From Methanomicrobiaceae archaeon UBA436 (GTDB lineage Archaea > Halobacteriota > Methanomicrobia > Methanomicrobiales > Methanoculleaceae), in contig DAFR01000099.1 of the NCBI GenBank assembly GCA_002497965.1, positions 1,278 through 10,705 on the forward strand: DNA of 9,428 nucleotides. The letters are read 5' to 3'. Positions 1 to 6,758 of this stretch are shown piece after piece. How positions within the stretch are numbered: position 1 is the first letter of the stretch; every line of letters begins with the position of its first letter. Under the pieces are notes generated by a model, which was not told the DNA's origin, ran no database searches, and saw nothing but the letters and a program-made list of their open reading frames with translations. Position numbers and translations under genes: made by a program.

Positions 1-80
1 TAAAAATAAACTTCTTTTGTTAAGTGGGCGTAACCCCCCAAAAGAGCGCAAACAACGAGAGTTCAGAAAGAAAAGAGCGA
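1..80 (-). terminator. AT-rich 3' flank of the recJ-like gene, possible oligo-U terminator region
   Basis: Read on the minus strand, the bases just after the recJ-like stop codon contain several T-rich runs (at about 66-75, 40-43 and 1-10) in an otherwise GC-rich window. Archaeal transcription commonly ends at short oligo-U tracts without a strong hairpin, so this is a reasonable end point for the minus-strand operon. I see no clear inverted repeat. A short plus-strand ORF that starts here runs into the antisense of the recJ-like gene and looks spurious. The window edge prevents seeing what lies beyond. Confidence 0.35.
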
Positions 81-1916
81 TCAGATTGGTGCTTTACCGA
101 TCTTTTTGATCAGATTCTCAAGCACAACATCGCGCATTCCCTCAACAAACTTGATGCTCCCGACAACAAGGTGACCCCCTCCGCTCACACCGGCACCGGT
201 GATCTCGTTCCTGAGTTCACGCACCATCTGCGGGATGTTCATCATAACACCACGTGAACGCAGGACAGCAAAGTCCGGGCCGTAGCCTATCGTGACGATC
301 GGTTCGCCGGGGTGCGCCCGGACCAGCCGGTCGTGCACCTCACCGGAGGTCTTTCCTGGCGGCGGGAAGGTGAACCGGTGAGCGAAAAGTTCCACATCGA
401 GCATGAAGAGGCGGGCACCGTTCTCGAGCACCCGCCTCTCGACGTGCGGCATGATGGCCTCAACCTGCTCCTCAATCGCGCGGTTCGCCTCCTCGACCAG
501 GAGATCAACGAGTCGTTCGTGGCGCTCAGGGTTGCCCGAGAGGTTCAGGATATCTTTGATGATCTCCCTGCCATCACCAAACCTGAGCCAGAACTGCTCG
601 TAGTCGAGAGCGAGCGCAATATCACGACAATCGTCCTCCGAATATTCCGGCGCAGCAACCGCAAGGTATCGCGCACGTTCCGGAGCCTCGCTCCGGTCGC
701 CGACTCCCGCAACCGCCGGCAGGTGCCGGATCTGGCTCTCAATCGCCGGGTTGACCATACGTGCGATCTCCGTCCCCAGCATCCCTGCCGTGATCCCGTA
801 ATCACCGCCAACATGGTAGGGGTTGACGTGCGCTATCAGGTAGTCGTCCACGACCTCATCGGGATGGTGGTGATCCACGACCATCACCGGGAGATCGTAG
901 ATCCTTGTCATCTTCAGCGACGGCATATCCTCCTCGGTTGAACCGTTGTCCATCAGAAGGATCAGCGGCATCTTCTGACCGTAGCGGACGCTGTCTTTGA
1001 GGGCAAAATCAAGATCCCGCGTGATGTCCTCGATCTCATAGAACGGAGCTTTCGAGGGTGCACGTTTGAAGAGGAAATACTCAGCATCAAAATCAGCGCC
1101 GCTCTCCCGGAGCAGTGCGGTCACCGCCTGCTCAATGGCGACGGCGGCGCATATACCGTCCGCATCTGCGTGGTGCCGCAGGACGATCGGACGCGACGAG
1201 AAGACCGCTTTGCGGATCTCCTTTGCCACTTTGCGCATCTGCGGCCTCAGGGCCTCAAGAACCTCGCTCTCAACCAGGAACGGGATCTCCCGGGGCTCCG
1301 CACGTTTATCAAGTGCCGCCTCGATCCGCTCCCTGACCACTGCCGCCTCCTCAGGCATCAGGACGATCATGGACTCGACCTCGATCTGGAGCTGGTTGTT
1401 GCGCTGCATCACCTCGCCGGTGACTGCAACAATGTCCCCGAGTTCGATCTCAGGATAGGCACGGACTCCGGCCTCGATGAAAGCCGCTGCGTTCGCCGTG
1501 CCGGACTCGTCCACAATCGTGAAGATAGTCGGGCCTGAGGTCTGCTTGATCTGGGCAACCTCCCCCCTGATCATCACCGTTTTTCCGACCCTCTTCCCGA
1601 TATCGCCAAGGAGCACAGAGGGCATCTTCTTGATCACATTCTCCGTCTGGTAGACGATCGGCGTGACCTCCTCAAGGTCGATGTTGCCATTGCTCCTGAC
1701 CTGAAGGACATGAACTATGATGGGGTCGCGCTCGGTATGCTTCATCTTCACGTTGGTCTTATGAACAAGACCTTTGACCCTGTCATTTAACTGGACAAAG
1801 ACGCCGAAGGGGGCAAACCCCTGTACCCACCCGAGGTAGATCTTTCCCTCCTCCACCTCATCAAGGCCACAGGTTGCTCCAAGGCGATAAACAATTGTAT
1901 CATCGGTATTTTGCAT
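81..1916 (-). CDS. RecJ-like DHH-family exonuclease/phosphoesterase with N-terminal S1 and OB-fold domains
   Basis: 611-residue protein of the archaeal RecJ-like family (COG1107 type), expected to hydrolyse single-stranded DNA or RNA with Mn/Mg in the cytoplasm. Domains in order: S1 RNA-binding domain (about 15-85), OB-fold nucleic-acid binding domain (about 105-187), DHH catalytic domain (about 240-460), and C-terminal DHHA1 domain (about 495-600). Catalytic motifs are intact: HHADADG at 248-254, MDNGS at 322-326, VDHHHPD at 347-353, HVNPY at 363-367, and the DHHA1 motif SGGGH at 578-582. The DnaJ-type zinc finger found in many family members is absent: the N-terminal region has a single cysteine (Cys16). 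An in-frame TTG six bases upstream exists, but GGAG lies 8 bases before this ATG and only 2 before the TTG, so the ATG is preferred. It is the last gene of the minus-strand array, 15 bases after the PhoU-TrkA_C gene. The exact substrate cannot be told from sequence. Confidence 0.93.
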   Translation of the reverse strand: MQNTDDTIVYRLGATCGLDEVEEGKIYLGWVQGFAPFGVFVQLNDRVKGLVHKTNVKMKHTERDPIIVHVLQVRSNGNIDLEEVTPIVYQTENVIKKMPSVLLGDIGKRVGKTVMIRGEVAQIKQTSGPTIFTIVDESGTANAAAFIEAGVRAYPEIELGDIVAVTGEVMQRNNQLQIEVESMIVLMPEEAAVVRERIEAALDKRAEPREIPFLVESEVLEALRPQMRKVAKEIRKAVFSSRPIVLRHHADADGICAAVAIEQAVTALLRESGADFDAEYFLFKRAPSKAPFYEIEDITRDLDFALKDSVRYGQKMPLILLMDNGSTEEDMPSLKMTRIYDLPVMVVDHHHPDEVVDDYLIAHVNPYHVGGDYGITAGMLGTEIARMVNPAIESQIRHLPAVAGVGDRSEAPERARYLAVAAPEYSEDDCRDIALALDYEQFWLRFGDGREIIKDILNLSGNPERHERLVDLLVEEANRAIEEQVEAIMPHVERRVLENGARLFMLDVELFAHRFTFPPPGKTSGEVHDRLVRAHPGEPIVTIGYGPDFAVLRSRGVMMNIPQMVRELRNEITGAGVSGGGHLVVGSIKFVEGMRDVVLENLIKKIGKAPI

Positions 1917-1924
1917 GGTCAATT

Positions 1925-1928
1925 CTCC
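1925..1928 (-). promoter_or_regulatory. Ribosome binding site deciding the recJ-like start
   Basis: GGAG on the minus strand lies 8 bases before the ATG at 1916. It is too close (2 bases) to the TTG at 1922 to serve that codon, so it fixes the start at the ATG. Confidence 0.6.
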
Positions 1929-1931
1929 ACA

Positions 1932-3134
1932 TCAATCCCCGGACACATCAGCGGTGTGGCCGGTAAGTTCATACAACCGGCACTCACCATCCCGCCTGCC
2001 CTTCGCAATGATAATATCCCCGCTCTCCAGTCGAACACTCTTTCCCGGGCGGTATACCCAGTGATCACCGCGCTTGATGGCGAGCACAACCATCCCGGTC
2101 ACCGTCCCGAGCGAGGCCTCCTTTAGGGTCCTGCCCACAAGCGGCGACGACGGCTCCACGCGCATCCGCGTGATGATCTCATCGGATTCCCGAACGATCC
2201 TCTTGAAGAGCGGCGGGATCTCGATATCGCGAAGCAGCACATCCACTATCGAATGGGCTGCATCACTGATCGCCTGCGTAAACGCTGACATGTAGAGAAG
2301 GCCGCGCAGGTGACGAACATCATCAATCTTTCGTGCGGCCTCGAGAATCCAGAGGTCCAGGTCGTAGCGCATATCATCGAGCCTTGAGTCCAGGGAGACC
2401 ACCTCGTGCGCCACCTCCTTGTTGTTGAATAGAAGGGAGGTGTAGGCCAGTCCGACAGAGAGTTCCGAGAGGTTCTTCATCTCGATGATCAGTTGAACCG
2501 CGCGATCGAGGTCGTCGACCTCACCACTGCTCGATGGCTCTTTTCCGGGACACTCCACCATCCCGGCCATCCGGGCAAGAATCTCCTTCCCGGCCTCAGG
2601 GCCGCGTGGTATCAGGATATCGCCTGCCTCAACCCGTGTGTTCTTGTCTGGATCGTAGATCCAGCCTTTTCCACGCCGGATGGCGATCACCTGCATCCCG
2701 GTTGTGCTCTGGACCTTGAGGTCACCGAGCGTCCGGCCGGCAAGGTCGCTCCCCTGGCTGACAATGAGCCTGGTGACGATCTCCTCCGCCGCCGGCATGG
2801 CGCGCTTGAGTTCTGCAGGGAACTTGATGTCCTTTAAGATGAGTTTTGCCATATCCGAGGCCGAGTTAGCGATCCTCTCTGCGGCTTCGACCACCTGGAG
2901 CATACCACTCATAGCCTCGGCCTCTTCAAGCCTTCTTGCGCCGAGGACACTCTGGATCCTGGCCTGATAGACAAGGCCATTCATCCTCTCCTCAAGATTG
3001 ATCACCTCGAGCGCAATCTCTTTACTCTCGAATAGGATCGCGGAGTAAGCCAGGTCGACCATCAACTCAGAGATGTCCTTCATCTCGATCAGGACTTCTT
3101 TGAAACTAACCGGCTGATATTCAACGTCAGTCAT
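1932..3134 (-). CDS. Tandem-duplicated PhoU-TrkA_C regulatory protein, probable partner of the MgtE permease
   Basis: 400-residue soluble protein built from two copies of the same module. Copy 1 has a PhoU-like helical bundle at about 11-105 and a TrkA_C (RCK_C) domain at about 120-190. A variable linker (191-209) follows, then copy 2 with PhoU-like helices at about 210-305 and TrkA_C at about 320-390. Matching signatures include LIEMKDISEL (15-24) with IIEMKNLSEL (216-225), GRTLGDLK (133-140) with GRTLKEAS (334-341), and VEAGDILI (168-175) with LESGDIII (369-376). TrkA_C domains bind small ligands and gate ion channels and transporters; PhoU-like bundles often bind metals or partner membrane proteins. 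This is the COG3273 layout, often called a potassium channel protein, but no membrane segment is present. It starts 29 bases after the MgtE gene, so I infer that it regulates that transporter. No strong Shine-Dalgarno site precedes the ATG; the upstream bases are A-rich in the coding sense. Confidence 0.88.
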   Translation of the reverse strand: MTDVEYQPVSFKEVLIEMKDISELMVDLAYSAILFESKEIALEVINLEERMNGLVYQARIQSVLGARRLEEAEAMSGMLQVVEAAERIANSASDMAKLILKDIKFPAELKRAMPAAEEIVTRLIVSQGSDLAGRTLGDLKVQSTTGMQVIAIRRGKGWIYDPDKNTRVEAGDILIPRGPEAGKEILARMAGMVECPGKEPSSSGEVDDLDRAVQLIIEMKNLSELSVGLAYTSLLFNNKEVAHEVVSLDSRLDDMRYDLDLWILEAARKIDDVRHLRGLLYMSAFTQAISDAAHSIVDVLLRDIEIPPLFKRIVRESDEIITRMRVEPSSPLVGRTLKEASLGTVTGMVVLAIKRGDHWVYRPGKSVRLESGDIIIAKGRRDGECRLYELTGHTADVSGD

Positions 3135-3163
3135 GGTCTGTTAAATTGGATTCTTTTTTTTGA

Positions 3164-4372
3164 CTACAGCAGCAGGTCAATCATTGCCACCAGTGCGGCC
3201 GCACCTATCAGGTCAATCAGACTCGTGATGACAGGAATCCCGAAGTTGTCGGGATCGAGACCGTAGCGGAATGAAAGACTCGCGGTGATGTACGCCACGC
3301 CGATCACCAGTGTCATGACGATCAGACCCGCCGCAAGGCTGATGATTACCAGCATTCCTGGACCGGGGCTATTTGACCCCATAAGCACCGCTGCGCCATG
3401 CGCTATGAGCGCCAGCAGTGGAAGCAGTATCAAAGTATAGAGATAGGAAATAATAAAATGATGGGCAACGTTGCCTTCGGGTATAAACGTTGGGTTGATC
3501 TCACCGGTGTGCATCCCGGTCGAGAGGCGTGATCCAAGGATACCACCGATCGACCCGAGAATGCCCGTGAATGGCGGTATAAGGATGAGGAAGGCTGCGG
3601 TTGTCACCAGTATATCGAGGCTGGAGGAGTAGGTCAGCCCCGCCATTGTGCCGATGACGCTCAGCGGTATGAGCAGCCCGATATTTTCCCGGACAATCGG
3701 CCCGATCCCTTCCGGCCGGTGCAGGGTGTAGATTATGGCAGCGACCGTGAGACCAACCGCTACACCACCGAGAATCAGGCGTGCCAGGGGGTCAAGGAGC
3801 ATGACAAAGGCCGCCGAGATCATCAGGATGGGAAGGGTTATGATATCCCCGAAGGTGGTGACGGTCGGTGCGGCGATCATGTCCAGGTCAAGGCCGTAGC
3901 GGTAACTTGCAAGGGCGATGAGCAGGGTGATCCCGGTCACCACCGTCCCGGCAAGTATGCCGGTAACAACCGAGATCAGTACAAGGTCTGTGACGCCGAT
4001 CACCGGATACCCAAAGATCCGGCTCGCCGCATAGGCAAAGATGCCGAGGACGAATGCTATCAGGATTGTCACCACAAAGGAGACACGGATGTTGTCCCCG
4101 AGAACGCTCCCCTCCCCAAAATCGACGGAGAACTCCCCGAGGTGCATCGCAGAGGAGAGGCGGGAGGCAAGAACGCCGGCGATGCTCCCGCGGATATGGA
4201 TGATCGAGGGCAGGAGCACCATCAGTCCCGGTATCAACAGGAGGTTTTCACGTACTGAACCAAGATATATGCCTGCTACGCTCGAGACAGCGGCACTGAC
4301 CAGCAGGGCGCAGAGACCTGTAAGTATCAGGCGGCTCCTGGCAAACAGCCCCTGCTCCATCAGTATCACCAT
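3164..4372 (-). CDS. MgtE-family divalent cation permease with two MgtE membrane domains and no CBS domains
   Basis: 402-residue integral membrane protein with about ten hydrophobic segments, made of two homologous MgtE transport domains (about 20-215 and 230-402). It is expected to move Mg2+ or another divalent cation across the cytoplasmic membrane. The repeat is visible as SIAGVLASRLSSAMHLGE (63-80) against SIGGILGSRLSTGMHTGE (274-291). RYGLDLD (158-164) followed by VTTFGD (171-176) matches RYGLDPD (369-375) followed by ITSLID (382-387). Asp176 and Asp387 fall where MgtE pores carry their cation-binding aspartate. The N-terminal MgtE_N and CBS sensor domains of bacterial MgtE are missing, so gating probably comes from another protein, most likely the PhoU-TrkA_C product of the next gene. 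Two starts are possible. The ATG used here has AGGAG 13 bases upstream; an ATG at 4360 has GGTGAT at good spacing. The gap to the rnz stop is 9 bases. Confidence 0.9.
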   Translation of the reverse strand: MVILMEQGLFARSRLILTGLCALLVSAAVSSVAGIYLGSVRENLLLIPGLMVLLPSIIHIRGSIAGVLASRLSSAMHLGEFSVDFGEGSVLGDNIRVSFVVTILIAFVLGIFAYAASRIFGYPVIGVTDLVLISVVTGILAGTVVTGITLLIALASYRYGLDLDMIAAPTVTTFGDIITLPILMISAAFVMLLDPLARLILGGVAVGLTVAAIIYTLHRPEGIGPIVRENIGLLIPLSVIGTMAGLTYSSSLDILVTTAAFLILIPPFTGILGSIGGILGSRLSTGMHTGEINPTFIPEGNVAHHFIISYLYTLILLPLLALIAHGAAVLMGSNSPGPGMLVIISLAAGLIVMTLVIGVAYITASLSFRYGLDPDNFGIPVITSLIDLIGAAALVAMIDLLL

Positions 4373-4381
4373 CCATCTCGA

Positions 4382-5335
4382 TCAACTCCTGTAGGGTATC
4401 TCCAGCACCGTCAGATCGGCCGGGAGGATCACATTGCCTTTATACTGTCGCCGGGCATCGCGTATATGGTTTGTTGTTGTCGTATACCTGGAACTTATAT
4501 GCACAAGCGCGAGCATATGGGCGCCCAGGGCATCGGCCGCTTCTCCCGCCTCACCGGCGGTCGAGTGCAGAACCTCACGGGCGCGCTCGCGCTCCTGGTC
4601 GTCAAATGTGGCGTCGTGGATCAGGAGATCCGCATCCCGGATCATCGCCGCGGTATCGACCCTCTCATGGAGAGGCCGCGTATCACCGGTATAGACAACT
4701 TTCCTCCCCGGCCGCGGTTCGCCCAGAACCTCTACAGGCGAGACCTCCGTCTCCACACCGCCGCGGACGATGCGAACGGTCTCACCGCGCTGCAACCGCC
4801 CGAAGAGCGGGCCGGGCGGGACGCCGAGTTCGATCGCCCGGTCGCGGTTGAACCTCCCGGGCCGTTCGTCCTCCTCAAGGAGATAGCCGAGCCCCGGGAT
4901 ACCATGGAGCGTTGCAAACGCCCGAACGGTGTAGCCGTTGAATGGGACAATCGAACCGTGTTCAAGGGTGTGGGCGGTGATCGGGAAACTCCGGGTGTGG
5001 CGGCCGATCCTCTGCACCACGTCAACAAACTCACCGACCCCTGGCGGGCCATACACCGGGAGAGGTTCTGTCCTTCCTGCGAACGCAAGCGTCTCAACGA
5101 GCCCGAATACGCCAAGGAAGTGGTCGGCGTGCCAGTGGGTGATGAAGATGGCATCAACGGTGAAACCTGTCCTGGCGCGCATCATCTGCTGCTGGGCGCC
5201 CTCGCCGCAGTCAAAGAGCAGTGTGTCGGAGCCGCGCCGTATGAGTATACAGGAAGGGTTCCTCTGCGGGGAGGGGAGGGCTCCAGAGGTGCCCAGGAAG
5301 TGGACGTGCAGCGTCTCTCCGGCTATACAAACCAT
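4382..5335 (-). CDS. rnz: Ribonuclease Z (tRNA 3' processing endonuclease)
   Basis: 317-residue short-form RNase Z, the zinc-dependent metallo-beta-lactamase-fold endonuclease that removes the 3' trailer from tRNA precursors. Visible motifs are the start of the fold FLGTSGALPSPQRNPS (13-28), DCGEGAQQQ (42-50), and the metal-binding THWHADH (66-72, ligands His67, His69, Asp71, His72). HGIPGLGY follows at 144-151, an exosite-type insertion GVPPGPLFGRLQRG at 171-184, YTGDTRP at 215-221 (Asp218), HDATF at 240-244, HSTAGEAGEAA at 257-267, and LVHISSRY at 277-284 (His279). The complete set argues for an active enzyme of normal length. Its first 13 bases overlap the end of the preceding gene, and AGGAG abuts the ATG with no spacer. 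There is no better in-frame start, so translation probably depends on ribosomes finishing the upstream gene. Its stop codon sits beside the MgtE ribosome binding site. Confidence 0.96.
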   Translation of the reverse strand: MVCIAGETLHVHFLGTSGALPSPQRNPSCILIRRGSDTLLFDCGEGAQQQMMRARTGFTVDAIFITHWHADHFLGVFGLVETLAFAGRTEPLPVYGPPGVGEFVDVVQRIGRHTRSFPITAHTLEHGSIVPFNGYTVRAFATLHGIPGLGYLLEEDERPGRFNRDRAIELGVPPGPLFGRLQRGETVRIVRGGVETEVSPVEVLGEPRPGRKVVYTGDTRPLHERVDTAAMIRDADLLIHDATFDDQERERAREVLHSTAGEAGEAADALGAHMLALVHISSRYTTTTNHIRDARRQYKGNVILPADLTVLEIPYRS

Positions 5336-6096
5336 CTCCTGAATGCCGCAAGGCTTCGTCTCGCCTCATCGAGATTCCGGCCCTCGATGACGACCGGGCC
5401 GGTATAATTACGGGCGATGGTCCGGCCGGCCTTCTGCCAGGGGATGGTGCCGTCACCGAGCGCCAGGTGTTCGTCCGACTGCCCGTGGTTGTCGTGGATG
5501 TGGAGGTGGTCAGCCTCTCCGATATGCGCAAGGAACGCGTCCACAAGACCGTTGGTGTTGGCGTGCCCGAGATCGAAGGTGATCCCGATCCCGGGAATAC
5601 CCTCCGTAAGACCGAGGATCTCCTCGGGGTACCGGCAGAGAAAGTCTCTGATGCTGATCATGTTCTCGACGCATGCCAGGACGCCGCAATCCTCTGCCTC
5701 TTTTCCGATCTCATCAAGCGCAGTCTTCTGCTGTCTCCAGACCATATCGGGGGCAAGTTTTCCCAGCGGTGAAAGATATCCGGGGTGAATCGTCACCCGG
5801 TCGGTCAGTTCAGCCGCATAGCGGATACAGCAGCAGATCTGGCGGATGGACTCGCGCCAGATGGGGTGGTTAAGCGAGGCGAGGTTCAAATCACTGTAAG
5901 GAGCGTGAACGCTCACAAGAAGCCCGGTGCTCGCGAGACATTCCTTTATAGCAGTGAAATTCGAAGGGTTATCCAGGCGGTAGTTCCCGTCGGCGACTAT
6001 CTCCCAACCGGCGTACCCGATCTCCTCGACCCCGTAGATCCAGTCAAATGACTCCCAGACTTTTGAGGAGGCGGAGAAATACGGGATGAGACTCAT
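5323..6096 (-). CDS. Xylose-isomerase-like / AP endonuclease 2-type TIM barrel protein
   Basis: 257-residue protein of the sugar phosphate isomerase/epimerase superfamily (COG1082, AP_endonuc_2 fold). Likely metal ligands of the endonuclease IV-like site are visible in order: His64 in VHAP, His104 in IHPG, Glu144 in VEN, Asp175 and His178 in FDLGH, His199 and/or His201 in HIHDN, His210 in EHLALGDG, and Glu238 in VIEGR. The motif LHIHDNHGQSDEHLALGDG (198-216) is typical of the isomerase-like branch. The family covers DNA repair endonucleases, sugar isomerases and uncharacterised enzymes, and the sequence does not choose between them; its neighbours (a kinase and RNase Z) do not settle it. Three cysteines in a row at 88-90 are unusual. 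The start overlaps the kinase stop as ATGA, with a GGGGTGG ribosome binding site just upstream, so the two are probably translationally coupled. Confidence 0.87.
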   Translation of the reverse strand: MSLIPYFSASSKVWESFDWIYGVEEIGYAGWEIVADGNYRLDNPSNFTAIKECLASTGLLVSVHAPYSDLNLASLNHPIWRESIRQICCCIRYAAELTDRVTIHPGYLSPLGKLAPDMVWRQQKTALDEIGKEAEDCGVLACVENMISIRDFLCRYPEEILGLTEGIPGIGITFDLGHANTNGLVDAFLAHIGEADHLHIHDNHGQSDEHLALGDGTIPWQKAGRTIARNYTGPVVIEGRNLDEARRSLAAFRRWFV

Positions 6097-6644
6097 CCAT
6101 CCACCCCTGCCAGCCGGGATAGCAGGCCGCGGACCTCTGTGGTAAACTCTTCAAGCGAACCCTCATTTTCTATCCGATAGTCCGCGAGTTCAAGTGCCCG
6201 ACCAAGCCCCCAGCCAAGTTCCCGCTCGTCACGGGCGCGCAGTTCATCCGGCGTGAGGGTATCATCCGGCCTGCCGCGTTTCGCGAGGCGCCGGTAACGC
6301 GTCTCAAAACTCGAGTCGATCGCGATGAGCGTGAAATCCGGAAAATGCTCCCGGAAGACCGCAACCTCCCGGTCACCCCGGATACCGTCCACCAGCACCA
6401 CCGGAGCGCCCTGCGACTCAATGACCGGGATTGTGAGACGGGCGATTGCATCCATGCCGAGGTCGGTGCGCAGCTGCGCCGAGATCGCACCAAGGTTTTC
6501 GTCTGTGGGGGGGAGCCCGGCTTCTCTTGCCCGTTCACGTATCACGTCCCCCATGACCACGACAGGTATCCCGAGCTCGCGGGCAATCCCTGAGACCTCT
6601 CCCTTCCCGCTCCCGGGCATACCAACGATTCCAATGACCTTCAT
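6093..6644 (-). CDS. UPF0200-type P-loop NTPase, dephospho-CoA kinase/nucleotide kinase-like
   Basis: 183-residue P-loop kinase of the archaeal UPF0200 type. Walker A is GMPGSGKG at 8-15, with Gly in place of the usual Ser/Thr after the lysine, as I recall for this family. A hydrophobic strand ends in VVLVDGIRG (82-90, Asp86), and there is a lid-like region rich in Arg at about 114-141. The C-terminal ADYRIENEGSLEEF (154-167) resembles the end of CoaE dephospho-CoA kinases, whose fold it shares. The true substrate of the family is not clear to me; archaeal dephospho-CoA kinase has been assigned to an unrelated family, so calling this coaE is not justified. An in-frame GTG at 6680 would add 12 residues but has no ribosome binding site. 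The ATG at 6644 has a perfect GGAGG six bases upstream and gives the typical MKVIGIVGMPGSGKGE opening. It appears to be the first gene of the minus-strand operon. Confidence 0.9.
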   Translation of the reverse strand: MKVIGIVGMPGSGKGEVSGIARELGIPVVVMGDVIRERAREAGLPPTDENLGAISAQLRTDLGMDAIARLTIPVIESQGAPVVLVDGIRGDREVAVFREHFPDFTLIAIDSSFETRYRRLAKRGRPDDTLTPDELRARDERELGWGLGRALELADYRIENEGSLEEFTTEVRGLLSRLAGVDG

Positions 6645-6650
6645 CCGGTT

Positions 6651-6655
6651 CCTCC
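6651..6655 (-). promoter_or_regulatory. Strong ribosome binding site deciding the kinase start
   Basis: GGAGG on the minus strand, six bases before the ATG at 6644. It selects this codon over the upstream in-frame GTG at 6680, which has no such site. Confidence 0.75.
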
Positions 6656-6673
6656 ATCCATCCAGAACAGCGG

Positions 6674-6699
6674 GCCGCACCGGCGGCGCGGGTTGCGGC
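6674..6699 (-). other. GC-rich inverted repeat in the probable leader of the kinase operon
   Basis: GCCGCA (6674-6679) and TGCGGC (6694-6699) form a perfect 6-base inverted repeat around a 14-base GC-rich loop, and CC/GG can pair inside it with a small bulge. In the minus-strand transcript the hairpin would sit about 18 bases upstream of the GGAGG ribosome binding site. It could be a leader structure or just a product of high GC content. No T-run follows on the minus strand, so a terminator is unlikely. Confidence 0.35.
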
Positions 6700-6738
6700 G
6701 ACCACCATAAACGTCTCCTTAGCGGTTGCGTTCCAGAC

Positions 6739-6747
6739 GATATTATG
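6739..6747 (-). promoter_or_regulatory. Possible TATA-type promoter for the six-gene minus-strand operon
   Basis: CATAATATC on the minus strand is the most AT-rich stretch of the 114-base gap between the radical SAM stop and the kinase start. An archaeal TATA box here would place the transcript start near 6715-6720 and give a leader of about 70-75 bases. The match is only approximate and no clear BRE is seen, so readthrough from the radical SAM gene remains possible. Confidence 0.35.
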
Positions 6748-6758
6748 CTTAACGTCGG

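Noticed and set aside
24..257. Small plus-strand open frame at the window start
   Set aside because: More than two thirds of it is antisense to the recJ-like C-terminus, and it looks like chance.
312..941. Plus-strand open frame (209 codons) antisense to the recJ-like gene
   Set aside because: It lies opposite conserved DHH and DHHA1 motifs, with no ribosome binding site and no domain.
3150..3162. T-run between the MgtE and PhoU-TrkA_C genes as a terminator
   Set aside because: The T-run is on the plus strand; in the transcribed minus strand it is an A-run, which does not end transcription of this operon.
3719..4258. Plus-strand open frame (179 codons) antisense to the MgtE permease
   Set aside because: The very polar, Asp/Gly/His-rich translation is what the antisense of hydrophobic codons gives; it has no start signal or homology.
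4466..5407. Long plus-strand open frame (313 codons) antisense to rnz
   Set aside because: It is the antisense of a fully recognised RNase Z gene in GC-rich DNA, the translation has no family signature or ribosome binding site, and it is explained by codon bias on the other strand.
6674..6699. Hairpin as terminator of the radical SAM gene
   Set aside because: No T-run follows it on the minus strand and it lies close to the kinase ribosome binding site, so a leader structure is more likely.
6535..6708. 57-codon minus-strand frame with AAGGAG before its ATG as a real gene
   Set aside because: Most of it is out of frame inside the kinase gene and the composition is shadow-like. It is kept only as a possible upstream reading frame in a finding.
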